DNA of 36,408 bases. It comes from Pseudarthrobacter sp. Its GTDB lineage: Bacteria > Actinomycetota > Actinomycetes > Actinomycetales > Micrococcaceae. Shown here in pieces: positions 7,987 to 15,789 of the stretch. Made by a program: the position numbers and the translations under genes. The stretch lies in NCBI GenBank assembly GCA_031178005.1, contig JAPSJV010000026.1:1-36408 (forward strand), given 5' to 3'. The notes below the pieces were generated by a model. The model saw only the letters and a list, made by a program, of their open reading frames with translations, was not told where the DNA came from and searched no databases. Numbering within the stretch: the stretch's first letter is position 1; each line of letters opens with the position of its first letter.

Positions 7987-8736
7987 ATGAGAATCCTCGT
8001 CGCGAATGTAAATACCACCCAATCCATGACGGATTCCATCGCAGCCCAGGCGCGCAGTATTGCCGCTCCAGGAACCGAGATTATCGGGATCACGCCCCGG
8101 TTCGGCGCCGACTCCTGCGAAGGAAACTTTGAGAGCTACCTGGCTGCCATTGCGGTTATGGATGCCGTGGTGAACTACCCGGAGCCCTTTGACGCCGTTA
8201 TCCAGGCCGGCTATGGCGAGCACGGCCGGGAAGGCCTCCAGGAACTCCTGGATGTGCCCGTCGTGGACATTACGGAGGCTGCGGCAAGCACCGCCATGTT
8301 CCTCGGACACAAGTACTCCGTTGTGACCACCCTTGACCGGGCCGTTCCGCTGATCGAAGACCGGCTGAAGCTGGCCGGACTGGATGACCGCTGCGCCTCG
8401 GTCCGTGCCAGCGGCATGGCCGTCCTCGAGCTTGAGGAAGAACCGGAGCGGGCCGTGGAAGCCATCATTGAACAGGCCTTGCTGGCTGTCACCCAGGACA
8501 AAGCCGAAGTAATTGTCCTGGGTTGTGGCGGCATGGCCGGGCTGGATGAGGAAATCCGCCAGCGCGCCGGGGTGCCCGTGGTGGACGGTGTTGCCTCCGC
8601 CGTCACCATTGCCGAGTCCCTCGTCCGGATGCGGCTGTCCACTTCGAAGGTCCGTACCTATGCGGCACCGCGGCCCAAAAAACTGATCGGCTGGCCGATC
8701 TCCAACGCGGCAGTTCCGGTGGCAACGGCGGGGTAA
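7987..8736 (+). CDS. Asp/Glu/hydantoin racemase-superfamily protein lacking the first catalytic Cys
   Basis: Cytosolic enzyme of the Asp/Glu racemase superfamily (249 residues). The start MRILVANVNTT, the VVDITEAAA segment, VIVLGCGGMAGL and the C-terminal TSKVRTYAAP resemble hydantoin and allantoin racemases. Those enzymes use two cysteines; here the second is present (Cys180) but the first position, in the usual ACFGDPG motif, reads AGYGEHG with Gly75. One Cys with Gly opposite is the arrangement of arylmalonate decarboxylase, so racemisation is not assured. ATG 7987 follows AAGGAAG by six bases. It is transcribed with the NCS1 permease, so it probably acts on what that carrier imports. Family certain, reaction open. 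Confidence 0.8.
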   Translation: MRILVANVNTTQSMTDSIAAQARSIAAPGTEIIGITPRFGADSCEGNFESYLAAIAVMDAVVNYPEPFDAVIQAGYGEHGREGLQELLDVPVVDITEAAASTAMFLGHKYSVVTTLDRAVPLIEDRLKLAGLDDRCASVRASGMAVLELEEEPERAVEAIIEQALLAVTQDKAEVIVLGCGGMAGLDEEIRQRAGVPVVDGVASAVTIAESLVRMRLSTSKVRTYAAPRPKKLIGWPISNAAVPVATAG

Positions 8737-8790
8737 CCCCGATCCCGGAATGCGCCGTGCTTAAATAGACGCGACATCGAGGGAGGCAGC

Positions 8791-9729
8791 GTGGCAGCAA
8801 AACAGGATTCATCGGTGCTGCCTGCCGCGCTGCAGGAGGCGCTCGCGGGATTTACCCGCTACCTCACGGCGGAGCGCGCCAGGTCGCCCCATACGGTTCG
8901 TGCATACGAGTCAGATGTGCGCAGCCTTCTGGAATATGCGGCAGCCGAAGGGATTGCACATGTGCCCGGTATAGGGCTGGCCACGCTGCGCCGCTGGTTG
9001 GGCGCGCAGAGTGAATCCGGGATGTCCCGGGCCACGTTGGCCCGCCGGGCGGCCACCGTCCGTTCCTTTGCCTCCTGGGCGCTCCGTGAAGAGCTCCTGG
9101 AAGAAAACCCGGCGCTGCGCCTCAAGGCTCCAAAGCGCGACAAGTCCCTCCCCGGCGTCCTCCAGCAACAGCAGCTGCTCAGGATGCTGGGAGACCTCGG
9201 GGAATCAGCCCAGGAGGGCGACCCCATGGCGCTGCGCAACAAAGCCATGGTGGAGCTGTTGTACGCGACCGGACTCCGCGTCGGCGAACTCGTGGGAATG
9301 GATATTGACGACCTTGATCCGGACCGCCGCACCGTTCGGGTGCTGGGCAAGGGCAACAAGGAGCGGACAGTGCCGTACGGTGTCCCGGCAGCGCTGGCAG
9401 TGGATGATTGGCTGAGGCGGGGCCGGCCTGCGCTGGTGAAAACCGGCAGCGGGCCCGCCGTCTTCCTCGGCGCACGCGGTAACCGGGTTGACCAACGGCA
9501 GGTGCGCTCGGTTGTCCGGGCCGCGCTGGAACAACTCGGTGATACCGCTGCCACCGGGCCCCATGCGCTGCGTCACTCGGCTGCCACGCACTTGCTCGAC
9601 GGCGGGGCGGACCTTCGTGCCGTACAGGAAATTCTTGGGCACAGCAGCCTGGCCACCACGCAGATCTACACCCATGTGTCCGTGGAGCGGCTCCGGCAGA
9701 GCTACCAGCAGGCCCACCCGCGGGCCTGA
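8791..9729 (+). CDS. xerC: tyrosine recombinase XerC
   Basis: Site-specific recombinase that, with XerD, resolves chromosome dimers at dif during division. It has 312 residues: an N-terminal SAM-like DNA-binding domain (about 15-110) and a C-terminal catalytic domain with all active residues, Arg163 (ATGLRVGEL), Lys187 (GKGNKERTVP), His258 and Arg261 (HALRH), His284 (GHSSLATTQ) and nucleophile Tyr293 (IYTHV). The GTG start has GGGAGG five to ten bases ahead. It is the housekeeping XerC rather than a mobile-element integrase: length and residues fit, and it follows the comM-dprA block as in other actinobacteria, here after a two-gene insert. Confidence 0.93.
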   Translation: MAAKQDSSVLPAALQEALAGFTRYLTAERARSPHTVRAYESDVRSLLEYAAAEGIAHVPGIGLATLRRWLGAQSESGMSRATLARRAATVRSFASWALREELLEENPALRLKAPKRDKSLPGVLQQQQLLRMLGDLGESAQEGDPMALRNKAMVELLYATGLRVGELVGMDIDDLDPDRRTVRVLGKGNKERTVPYGVPAALAVDDWLRRGRPALVKTGSGPAVFLGARGNRVDQRQVRSVVRAALEQLGDTAATGPHALRHSAATHLLDGGADLRAVQEILGHSSLATTQIYTHVSVERLRQSYQQAHPRA

Positions 9730-9847
9730 CCCGGTGCTAAAACCGGTCACCACACTAGCTGTCATACGTTAGGGAACGGTGTTGCCCGGGCGTCACGGTG
9801 GCGGAATCACGGGCCATACGGCACAATGAAAGGCAAGTACGGCTGCT

Positions 9848-9864
9848 TTCAAGTTGCGCTTGAA
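9848..9864. promoter_or_regulatory. short dyad TTCAAG-N5-CTTGAA upstream of DUF3145
   Basis: Six-base perfect arms at 9848-9853 and 9859-9864, with another TTCAAAG just after. It lies in the 268-bp gap between xerC and the DUF3145 gene. No clear -35/-10 pair was found beside it, so the regulatory role is a guess. Confidence 0.25.
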
Positions 9865-9997
9865 CCTTCAAAGGGTCAGGTGGGTCTGGATACTTCCGTC
9901 AAAACTGAAAAGTCCGGGAAGAACACGCCGGGAAATCACTCGCAATCCATCCGTGCAGAGGTCGTTGGGGAAGACGTACCTAGCTATGGAGGATGGA

Positions 9998-10501
9998 ATG
10001 TCTGTTGCAATGACCCGTGGATTGTTGTTCGTACACTCGGCACCAACTGCCCTGTGCCCTCACGTTGAGTGGGCCATCGGGTCGGTGGTGGATAAGCGCA
10101 CCGACCTTGAGTGGACCCCTCAGCCTGCTGCGCCCGGAATGTTCCGGGCGGAGCTGTCCTGGACCGGACCCCAGGGCACTGGTTCCCAGATAGCGTCCGC
10201 CCTTCGTGGCTGGGCGCATCTTCGCTATGAGGTCACCGAGGACCCCAGCCAAGGTGTGGACGGCGGACGCTGGTCCCATACTCCGGAACTGGGCATCTTC
10301 CACGCCACCACTGACGTACATGGCAACATCATGGTTTCCGAGGACCGCATCCGCTACGCCTATGAATCCGGTGCCGGAGATCCTTCAGCCGTTTACCATG
10401 AACTGTCCCTTGCCCTGGGTGAAGCTTGGGATGAGGAGCTCGAGCCGTTCCGACACGCTGCCGAGGGTGCTCCGGTCCGCTGGCTTCACCAAGTCGGCTA
10501 G
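9998..10501 (+). CDS. DUF3145 family protein
   Basis: A 167-residue soluble protein that I recognise as the actinobacterial DUF3145 family (MSVAMTRG-x-LFVHSAPTALCPHVEWA...). No catalytic motif, membrane segment or signal peptide is visible. ATG 9998 is preferred to ATG 9986 because GGAGG at 9988-9992 sits five bases before it. The gene faces the fatty-acid operon and shares a bidirectional terminator with fabF. From memory, this family is often found beside the fab genes in actinobacteria, a weak hint of a link to lipid metabolism; its function is unknown. Confidence 0.88.
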   Translation: MSVAMTRGLLFVHSAPTALCPHVEWAIGSVVDKRTDLEWTPQPAAPGMFRAELSWTGPQGTGSQIASALRGWAHLRYEVTEDPSQGVDGGRWSHTPELGIFHATTDVHGNIMVSEDRIRYAYESGAGDPSAVYHELSLALGEAWDEELEPFRHAAEGAPVRWLHQVG

Positions 10502-10549
10502 TCCGTCCAGGACCCATCCTTCGCAAGACTTGGCAAGACATCGCAAAAA

Positions 10550-10589
10550 CGGCTGAGGGGCCCTGCAAAAATGCAGGGCCCCTCAGCCG
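10550..10589. terminator. bidirectional intrinsic terminator between DUF3145 and fabF
   Basis: Arms 10550-10567 and 10572-10589 are perfect 18-bp complements (CGGCTGAGGGGCCCTGCA) around the loop AAAA. AAAAA precedes and TTTT follows, so it can end transcription from both sides: the plus-strand DUF3145 gene and the minus-strand fab operon. Confidence 0.95.
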
Positions 10590-10606
10590 TTTTGCTGTAA
10601 GCGGTG

Positions 10607-11842
10607 CTAGATGCTCCGGATGGCAATGACGGCGTTGTGCCCGCCGAAGCCGAAGGAGTTGCTCAAGGCCACAATGCTGCCGGAGGGCAGGTCACGGGCT
10701 GAGGTCACAACATCCAACGGAATCTCCGGATCCTGGTTTTCCAGGTTGATGGTGACAGGTGTCTTGCGTTCGTAGACTGCCAGCGCCGTCAGGACGGCTT
10801 CCACCGCGCCGGAAGCGCCCAGCAGGTGGCCCATCTGGGACTTGGTGGCTGAGACGGCTACGCTGTCCAGCTGCGAACCCAAGGCCGCTTTCAGTGCCGT
10901 GTACTCCGGCTTGTCGCCTACCGGGGTGGACGTGGCGTGTGCGTTGACGTGGACCACGTCGCTGGGCTGGATGCGGCCGTCGAACATGGCGGCCTTCAGG
11001 GCACGGGTGGCGCCAAGGCCCTCGGGGTCCGGAGCGGTGATGTGGTATGCGTCGGCAGTCACGGAGGTTCCGGCCAGTTCACCGTAGATCCGGGCGCCGC
11101 GGGCCAGGGCGTGTTCCTCGGCTTCAAGGACCAGTGCGCCGGCGCCTTCACCCATGACGAAGCCGTCACGGTCGAGGTCGTACGGGCGGGAGGCGCGTTC
11201 TGGCTCATCGTTGCGGCGGGAGAGCGCCTGCATGGAGGAGAACGCTGCCAGCGGCATCGGGTGGATGGCGGCCTCGGCACCGCCGCACATGACCACGTCG
11301 GCTTTCCCGGAGCGGATGAGCTCCAGTCCGAGGTGAAGTGCTTCTGTGCCTGAGGCGCAGGCGGAGACGGGGGTGTGGGCACCGGCACGGGCGCCAAGGT
11401 CCAGGCTGACGGCAGCGGCAACGCCGTTGGGCATCAGCATGGGCACGGTCATGGGCAGGACACGGCGGGGACCTTTGTCACGCAGGGTATCCCAGGCGTC
11501 CAGGAGGGTCCAGACGCCGCCGATGCCGGTGGCAAAGGCCACGGCCAGGCGGTCATGGTCGATTTCAGTGATGCCGGAGTCAGCCCAGGCTTCACGGGAG
11601 GCGATAACGCCGAACTGGGTGGACGGGTCCATCCGCTTGGCTTCCACCCGGCCCAGGACATCCAGGGCGGGAGTGCTGCAGCGGGCGGCGAAGTGGACTG
11701 GCAGTTCGTATTTGGCTACCCAGTCGTCTTCAAGGGTGCGTGCACCGGAAACCCCCTTCAGCGAGTTGGCCCACATGGTGGGGACGTCGCCGCCGATGGG
11801 CGTCGTGGCACCCAGACCGGTAATGACTACTTTGCGTGTCAT
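10607..11842 (-). CDS. fabF: beta-ketoacyl-ACP synthase II
   Basis: Condensing enzyme of type II fatty-acid synthesis that elongates acyl-ACP with malonyl-ACP in the cytosol. It has 411 residues and a complete active site: Cys162 in VSACASGTEA, His302 in NAHATSTPVGD, Lys334 and His339 in KSQMGHLLGASG, and the C-terminal NSFGFGGHN loop. The start ATGACCCGTAAAG.. (MTRKVVITGLG) is typical. It is the last gene of fasR-fabD-fabH-acpP-fabF and ends at the bidirectional terminator. A 150-bp gap with a hairpin separates it from acpP. Confidence 0.97.
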   Translation of the reverse strand: MTRKVVITGLGATTPIGGDVPTMWANSLKGVSGARTLEDDWVAKYELPVHFAARCSTPALDVLGRVEAKRMDPSTQFGVIASREAWADSGITEIDHDRLAVAFATGIGGVWTLLDAWDTLRDKGPRRVLPMTVPMLMPNGVAAAVSLDLGARAGAHTPVSACASGTEALHLGLELIRSGKADVVMCGGAEAAIHPMPLAAFSSMQALSRRNDEPERASRPYDLDRDGFVMGEGAGALVLEAEEHALARGARIYGELAGTSVTADAYHITAPDPEGLGATRALKAAMFDGRIQPSDVVHVNAHATSTPVGDKPEYTALKAALGSQLDSVAVSATKSQMGHLLGASGAVEAVLTALAVYERKTPVTINLENQDPEIPLDVVTSARDLPSGSIVALSNSFGFGGHNAVIAIRSI

Positions 11843-11932
11843 GGGATCACTCTCTGTCGATGGGCAGCGCGGGCCGGGGAAACCGCCGGAGGCGGACCGG
11901 TAACCAGATGCTGCGGAATATCCATGTGGTGC

Positions 11933-11970
11933 AACGGCCGGCCGGGGGCAATGCCCGCCAGCCGGCCGTT
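11933..11970 (-). terminator. GC-rich hairpin between acpP and fabF, possible partial terminator
   Basis: Perfect 10-bp arms AACGGCCGGC (11933-11942) and GCCGGCCGTT (11961-11970) with a nested GGGCA/TGCCC stem. Read in the direction of the operon the hairpin is followed only by TTGC, so it is a weak terminator at best. It could stabilise the acpP message or lower fabF relative to acpP, which cells need in larger amounts. Confidence 0.45.
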
Positions 11971-11992
11971 TTGGCCCGGAGGCCGGGTGCTG

Positions 11993-12238
11993 CTAAGCCT
12001 GTGCGCCGGCGATGAAGCTGACGGCGTCGCCAACGGTCTTGAGGTTCTTGACCTCTTCGTCCGGGATGCGGACGCCGAACTTCTCTTCAGCGTTGACCAC
12101 GATCGTCATCATGGAGATGGAGTCGATGTCCAGGTCCTCGGTGAAGGACTTGTCCAGCTCGACTGCCTCGGGGGAGAGTCCGGTCTCCTCGTTGACGATT
12201 TCAGCCAGGCCGGCCAGGATTTCTTCGTTGCTAGCCAT
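11993..12238 (-). CDS. acpP: acyl carrier protein
   Basis: Small acidic carrier (81 residues) that holds growing acyl chains on a 4'-phosphopantetheine arm. The attachment Ser40 is in EDLDIDSISM, the actinobacterial form of the usual DSL motif. Helices and the acidic pattern EEKFGVRIPDEEVKNLKTVGD follow as expected. The start at 12238 was chosen because AAGGAGCC precedes it by four bases; a further upstream in-frame ATG at 12286 adds a basic, unrelated head. It lies between fabH and fabF in the operon. Confidence 0.97.
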   Translation of the reverse strand: MASNEEILAGLAEIVNEETGLSPEAVELDKSFTEDLDIDSISMMTIVVNAEEKFGVRIPDEEVKNLKTVGDAVSFIAGAQA

Positions 12239-12314
12239 TGATGGCTCCTTTTCTTGTTGTTGCCGGCGAAGCCGGAAATGGATCAACCCGCGGTCGCGGC
12301 TTGGTGGGTGGTTA

Positions 12315-13376
12315 TTACGGAAGGACGACTACCTGGGCTCCGAAGACCAGCCCCGCACCAAAGCCGATCTGGAGCGCCAGTCCGCCGCTGAGGGCGGGAT
12401 TTTCCTGGAGCAGGCGGTGCGTGGCGAGGGGAATGGAAGCAGCAGAAGTGTTGCCGGCGTCCGCGATGTCGCGGGCCACTGCCACGTGTTCGGGAAGCTG
12501 GAGCTTCTTCACCATCTCATCGATGATGCGCATGTTGGCCTGGTGCGGAATGAATGCCACGAGGTCTTCGGCCTTGATGCCTGCGGCGTCGAGGGCCTGC
12601 TGGGCAACCTTGGCCATCTCCCATACAGCCCAGCGGAAGACCGTCTGGCCGTCCTGGCGGAGCGTGGGGTAGAGCTCCTGCGCTTCTTCGAGGAGTGCGA
12701 GGTCACCGGTGGAGTCCGACTGGCGGGCTGCGAGTCCAAGGTCGCGGACATCAAGCATGGACCGGGTCATGCCGATTGCTTCCCACTTGCTGCCATCGGA
12801 GCCCCAAACCGAGGGTGCGATTCCGGGGGTCTCGGAGGGGCCGATGACAACGGCGCCGGCGCCGTCGCCCAGCAGGAAGGAAATGGTTCGCTCGCGGTTG
12901 TCGATGACGTCGGAGAGCTTCTCCGCGCCGACTACCAGGACATATTTCGCAGCGCCGGAACGGACCAGGGCATCACCCTGGGCAATGCCGTAGCAGTAGC
13001 CTGCACAGGCTGCGGAGATGTCAAAGGCCGGAGCGGGCGTTGCCCCGATGCGGTCTGCGACGGCGGCGGCCGCCGAGGGAGTGGCATAGGGGTGAGTCAC
13101 GGTGGAGACAATGACGGCGCCCAGGTCCGAGGCATCGATTCCGGCCTGTGCCAGGGCCTCGCGGGCTGCACCTTCGGCCATGTCGATGACGCTGACGTCT
13201 GCGGCAGCGCGGTGGCGCGTGACGATACCCGTGCGTTGCCGGATCCACTCATCCGAGGAATCGATCCACTGGCAAACGTCGTCGTTGGTGACAATGACGT
13301 CAGGGCGGAAGGCACCGATCCCCACAATGCGGGAAAACTCGTTGACGGGAGCTTGTTTAAGAGTGGGAACGCTCAT
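12315..13376 (-). CDS. fabH: beta-ketoacyl-ACP synthase III
   Basis: Starts fatty-acid synthesis by condensing an acyl-CoA primer with malonyl-ACP. It has 353 residues with the triad Cys124 (SAACAGYCYG), His278 (IPHQANMRI) and Asn309 (AGNTSAAS). In actinobacteria this enzyme often prefers branched primers, which would give iso/anteiso lipids; primer choice cannot be read here. Its ATG overlaps the fabD stop (ATGA), so the two are translationally coupled. Confidence 0.97.
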   Translation of the reverse strand: MSVPTLKQAPVNEFSRIVGIGAFRPDVIVTNDDVCQWIDSSDEWIRQRTGIVTRHRAAADVSVIDMAEGAAREALAQAGIDASDLGAVIVSTVTHPYATPSAAAAVADRIGATPAPAFDISAACAGYCYGIAQGDALVRSGAAKYVLVVGAEKLSDVIDNRERTISFLLGDGAGAVVIGPSETPGIAPSVWGSDGSKWEAIGMTRSMLDVRDLGLAARQSDSTGDLALLEEAQELYPTLRQDGQTVFRWAVWEMAKVAQQALDAAGIKAEDLVAFIPHQANMRIIDEMVKKLQLPEHVAVARDIADAGNTSAASIPLATHRLLQENPALSGGLALQIGFGAGLVFGAQVVVLP

Positions 13377-14302
13377 GCGTTGCCCTCCAGTTCTGCGAAG
13401 AGGGCCAGGGCTGCGGAAAGATCATCAGGGGTCTTGACGGCAACGGTTTTCACGCCGGGCATGCCACGCTTGGCAAGTCCGGCAAGCGTTCCGGCAGGTG
13501 CGAGCTCAATGACGCCGGTGACGCCCCGCTGGACCATGGCTTCCATGCAGAGGTCCCAGCGGACAGGCCGCGAAACCTGGGCAATCAGGCTGTCGACGGC
13601 GGCACTGCCATCGGTGACTTCGCCGCCGTCGTAGTTCGAAAGAAGGGGGACGGCCGGAACCTGCGGCGACAGCTTGGGTTTCAGGACTTCCAGCGCGCTG
13701 ACGGCCGGGGACATGTGGCTGGTGTGGAACGCGCCGGCAACCTTGAGGGGAATTACCCGGGCTTTGGCCGGCGGGTTTTCCGCGAGGGTTTTCAGCTGTT
13801 CGAACGTTCCGGCGGCGACGGTCTGGCCGGCCCCGTTGACGTTGGCAGGGGTGGCGCCGGACGCTTCGATGGCCGCCAGTACCTCTGCGGGGTCGCCGCC
13901 CACAACGGCACTCATGCCGGTGGGGGTTACGGCTGCGGCAGCCGCCATGTTGTTGGCGCGTTCGCGGACGAACGTCATGGCTTCGTCCTCGGTGAGGACG
14001 CCGGCCAGGGCTGCAGCGGTGATTTCACCGACGGAGTGTCCGGCCAGGATGACCGGCAAGCTGCCCAGCTCAACGTCGAACAGCTGCCCGGCGGCAATGA
14101 GCCCGGCGGCAACGATCAGGGGCTGCGCAACAGCTGTGTCCTTGATGGTTTCTTCATCAGAGGTGGTGCCGTGGGCCGTGAGGTCGATGCCTGCGATCTC
14201 GCTAAGGGAGGCCAGTTGGCCTGCTACAGAGGGCAGTTCCAGCCAAGGGGCCAGAAAACCGGGGGTTTGTGAGCCCTGTCCAGGGCAGACGATTGCAAGC
14301 AC
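13373..14302 (-). CDS. fabD: malonyl-CoA:ACP transacylase
   Basis: Transfers malonyl from CoA to ACP, supplying the extender for FabH and FabF. It has 309 residues from a GTG start at 14302, with PGQGSQ at 7-12, nucleophile Ser90 in LAGHSVGE and His193 in GAFHTSHM. The GTG was chosen because the family begins at this point (x-LAIVCPGQGSQ) and GGAAAG lies eight bases ahead; the frame upstream (to 14359) runs through the probable operator. It is the first structural gene after fasR, 87 bases downstream of its stop. Confidence 0.95.
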   Translation of the reverse strand: MLAIVCPGQGSQTPGFLAPWLELPSVAGQLASLSEIAGIDLTAHGTTSDEETIKDTAVAQPLIVAAGLIAAGQLFDVELGSLPVILAGHSVGEITAAALAGVLTEDEAMTFVRERANNMAAAAAVTPTGMSAVVGGDPAEVLAAIEASGATPANVNGAGQTVAAGTFEQLKTLAENPPAKARVIPLKVAGAFHTSHMSPAVSALEVLKPKLSPQVPAVPLLSNYDGGEVTDGSAAVDSLIAQVSRPVRWDLCMEAMVQRGVTGVIELAPAGTLAGLAKRGMPGVKTVAVKTPDDLSAALALFAELEGNA

Positions 14303-14368
14303 GTATCCAGCTTTCCAAATATTGGCAAGATAAAGGGTGTTTCCATGCACCAAGCTCACCGGGTCGGT

Positions 14369-14385
14369 TTGTAGGAAGTCTACAA
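14369..14385. promoter_or_regulatory. dyad TTGTAG-N5-CTACAA before fabD, candidate FasR operator
   Basis: Perfect six-base arms at 14369-14374 and 14380-14385, lying between the fasR stop and the fabD start (67 bases upstream). A near copy (14 of 17 positions) stands upstream of fasR at 15672-15688. FasR is known in Streptomyces as an activator of the fab operon; that this is its site is inference. Confidence 0.6.
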
Positions 14386-14389
14386 CGGA

Positions 14390-15634
14390 TTAATTCTGAT
14401 TCCGCGTCGGTTGGCGCTCTGCGGGAGCTCTTGGAGGGGCCGCCAGACGGCCTACAACCAGCGCGGCCTGCAGCACAAACGCCTCCCGGGGGAGCAGCGG
14501 ATCCCAGCCCGTGACGTCACAAACGCGCTTCAGCCGGTAACGCACCGTGTTGGCATGGACGAACAGTTCCCGGGCAGTTGCTTCCAGTGAATGGCCCAAC
14601 TCCAGGTACGTTCCGAGGGTTTCCACCAGCCCGTTGGAGGCAGCAACCAAAGGCCGGTAGATGTTCTTGACCAGGGACCGGCGCGCGGCGTCGTCGCCGG
14701 AGATGACCCGTTCGGGCAGGAGGTCGTCTGCGGCTACCGGCCGCGGTGCCGAGGGCCAGGCCTTCGCCGCCGTCAGGCCTGCAAAAGCTGATTGCGCTGA
14801 GGCGCTGGCGTCCAGCAGGGTGCCGGCTTCGGGTCCATAGACAACCGGGCCAGGGGCAAACATCTCGCTCAGCTTGATGTAAGCGGTGTCCCTGTCGTGG
14901 ACACCGCCCAGGATCAGGATCAGGCGGTCTCCCTGGATGCCCACCAGGGCATCCTCGGCGTACCGCCCGGCGGTCCGGCGCAGCTCGCTTACATAGCTGG
15001 CGCTGGGCTCGGAGGGCGAGTTGCCAACCATTACGGTGAACCGTTCCTGGGCCTTCCAGCCAAGGGCCGCGATCCTGGAGCGGAGGGCATCGGTGTTTTC
15101 GCCGCGCAAAATGGCATCAACAATCAGGGCCTCGAGCCGGGTATCCCAGGAGCCGCGTGATTCCGCTGCTCTGGCGTAGACATCCGCCGCAGCGAATGCC
15201 ACCTCACGCGAATAACGCAGGACTGCCTCACGGAGCGAGGGCTGGTCTGCCTCCGGTGCTATGACGGGGACCTGGTCCTCCACGACTTCAACGACGATCC
15301 GGATCAGCTGGAGTGCCTTCTGCAGGCTGATGGAGCGGGTGAGCTCCGTTGGCGCGGTGCCGAAGACGTCGGAAAGGATCCACGACGGCGAACTGGGCCG
15401 TTCGTACCATGTCACGAAGGCGGCGATGCCGTTCTGGGCAACGAGGCCAAGCGCGGAACGCTCGTCCGAGCTGAGCCGGCTGTACCAGGGGAGTGAGGTC
15501 TCCAGCTTCCGCATGGTGCTGGTGGACAGCTGGCCCACGTGGGTGCGCAACTGTTTCAGGGTTTCCTTCTTCTCCGGACTGAGGCCACGGGAACCCGCTT
15601 TGGGTTTTGTTGAAGGAAGGATCGGGTCAGGCAT
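14390..15634 (-). CDS. fasR: FasR-type transcriptional regulator (PucR/CdaR C-terminal helix-turn-helix)
   Basis: A 414-residue regulator with a long N-terminal/GGDEF-like middle region and a C-terminal PucR-type helix-turn-helix (LELGHSLEATARELFVHANTVRYRLKRVCDVTG, about 345-378). In Streptomyces, FasR from this position activates the fabD-fabH-acpP-fabF operon, and the order here is the same. The start at 15634 (MPDPILPSTKP) is the likely one, but no clear ribosome-binding site precedes it; an upstream in-frame ATG lies at 15670. Candidate operators are found before fabD and before fasR itself, suggesting autoregulation. Confidence 0.88.
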   Translation of the reverse strand: MPDPILPSTKPKAGSRGLSPEKKETLKQLRTHVGQLSTSTMRKLETSLPWYSRLSSDERSALGLVAQNGIAAFVTWYERPSSPSWILSDVFGTAPTELTRSISLQKALQLIRIVVEVVEDQVPVIAPEADQPSLREAVLRYSREVAFAAADVYARAAESRGSWDTRLEALIVDAILRGENTDALRSRIAALGWKAQERFTVMVGNSPSEPSASYVSELRRTAGRYAEDALVGIQGDRLILILGGVHDRDTAYIKLSEMFAPGPVVYGPEAGTLLDASASAQSAFAGLTAAKAWPSAPRPVAADDLLPERVISGDDAARRSLVKNIYRPLVAASNGLVETLGTYLELGHSLEATARELFVHANTVRYRLKRVCDVTGWDPLLPREAFVLQAALVVGRLAAPPRAPAERQPTRNQN

Positions 15635-15671
15635 CCATTGAGCATACGGTGCACAGGCCCGAACCTCCATT

Positions 15672-15688
15672 TTGTGCGAAGGCTACAA
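15672..15688. promoter_or_regulatory. dyad-like site upstream of fasR, second candidate FasR operator
   Basis: TTGTGCGAAGGCTACAA matches the fabD-proximal site TTGTAGGAAGTCTACAA at 14 of 17 positions, including the CTACAA half and the GAAG in the spacer. It lies 38 bases upstream of the chosen fasR start. Confidence 0.5.
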
Positions 15689-15721
15689 CTGCGTTTGCCC
15701 TTCGTCACAGGACTTAAACGC

Positions 15722-15765
15722 CGACGGCGGGATCCCCACCGTGAATGGTGGGGATCCCGCCGTCG
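15722..15765 (-). terminator. terminator of aceE
   Basis: Arms 15722-15740 and 15747-15765 are perfect 19-bp complements around the loop GTGAAT. It follows the aceE stop (minus strand) by about 25 bases. The run after it on that strand is GGCGTTTAAG, a weak U-tract, so the stem does most of the work. Confidence 0.85.
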
Positions 15766-15789
15766 TGCGTTGGCAGGTGCCGGTGCTGC

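Noticed and set aside
8791..9729. Tyrosine recombinase as a phage or island integrase
   Set aside because: Length, all catalytic residues and the position after comM-dprA match housekeeping XerC.
12012..13634. 540-codon open frame on the plus strand across acpP, fabH and fabD
   Set aside because: It crosses three well-recognised genes in antisense, has no family features and no ribosome-binding site.
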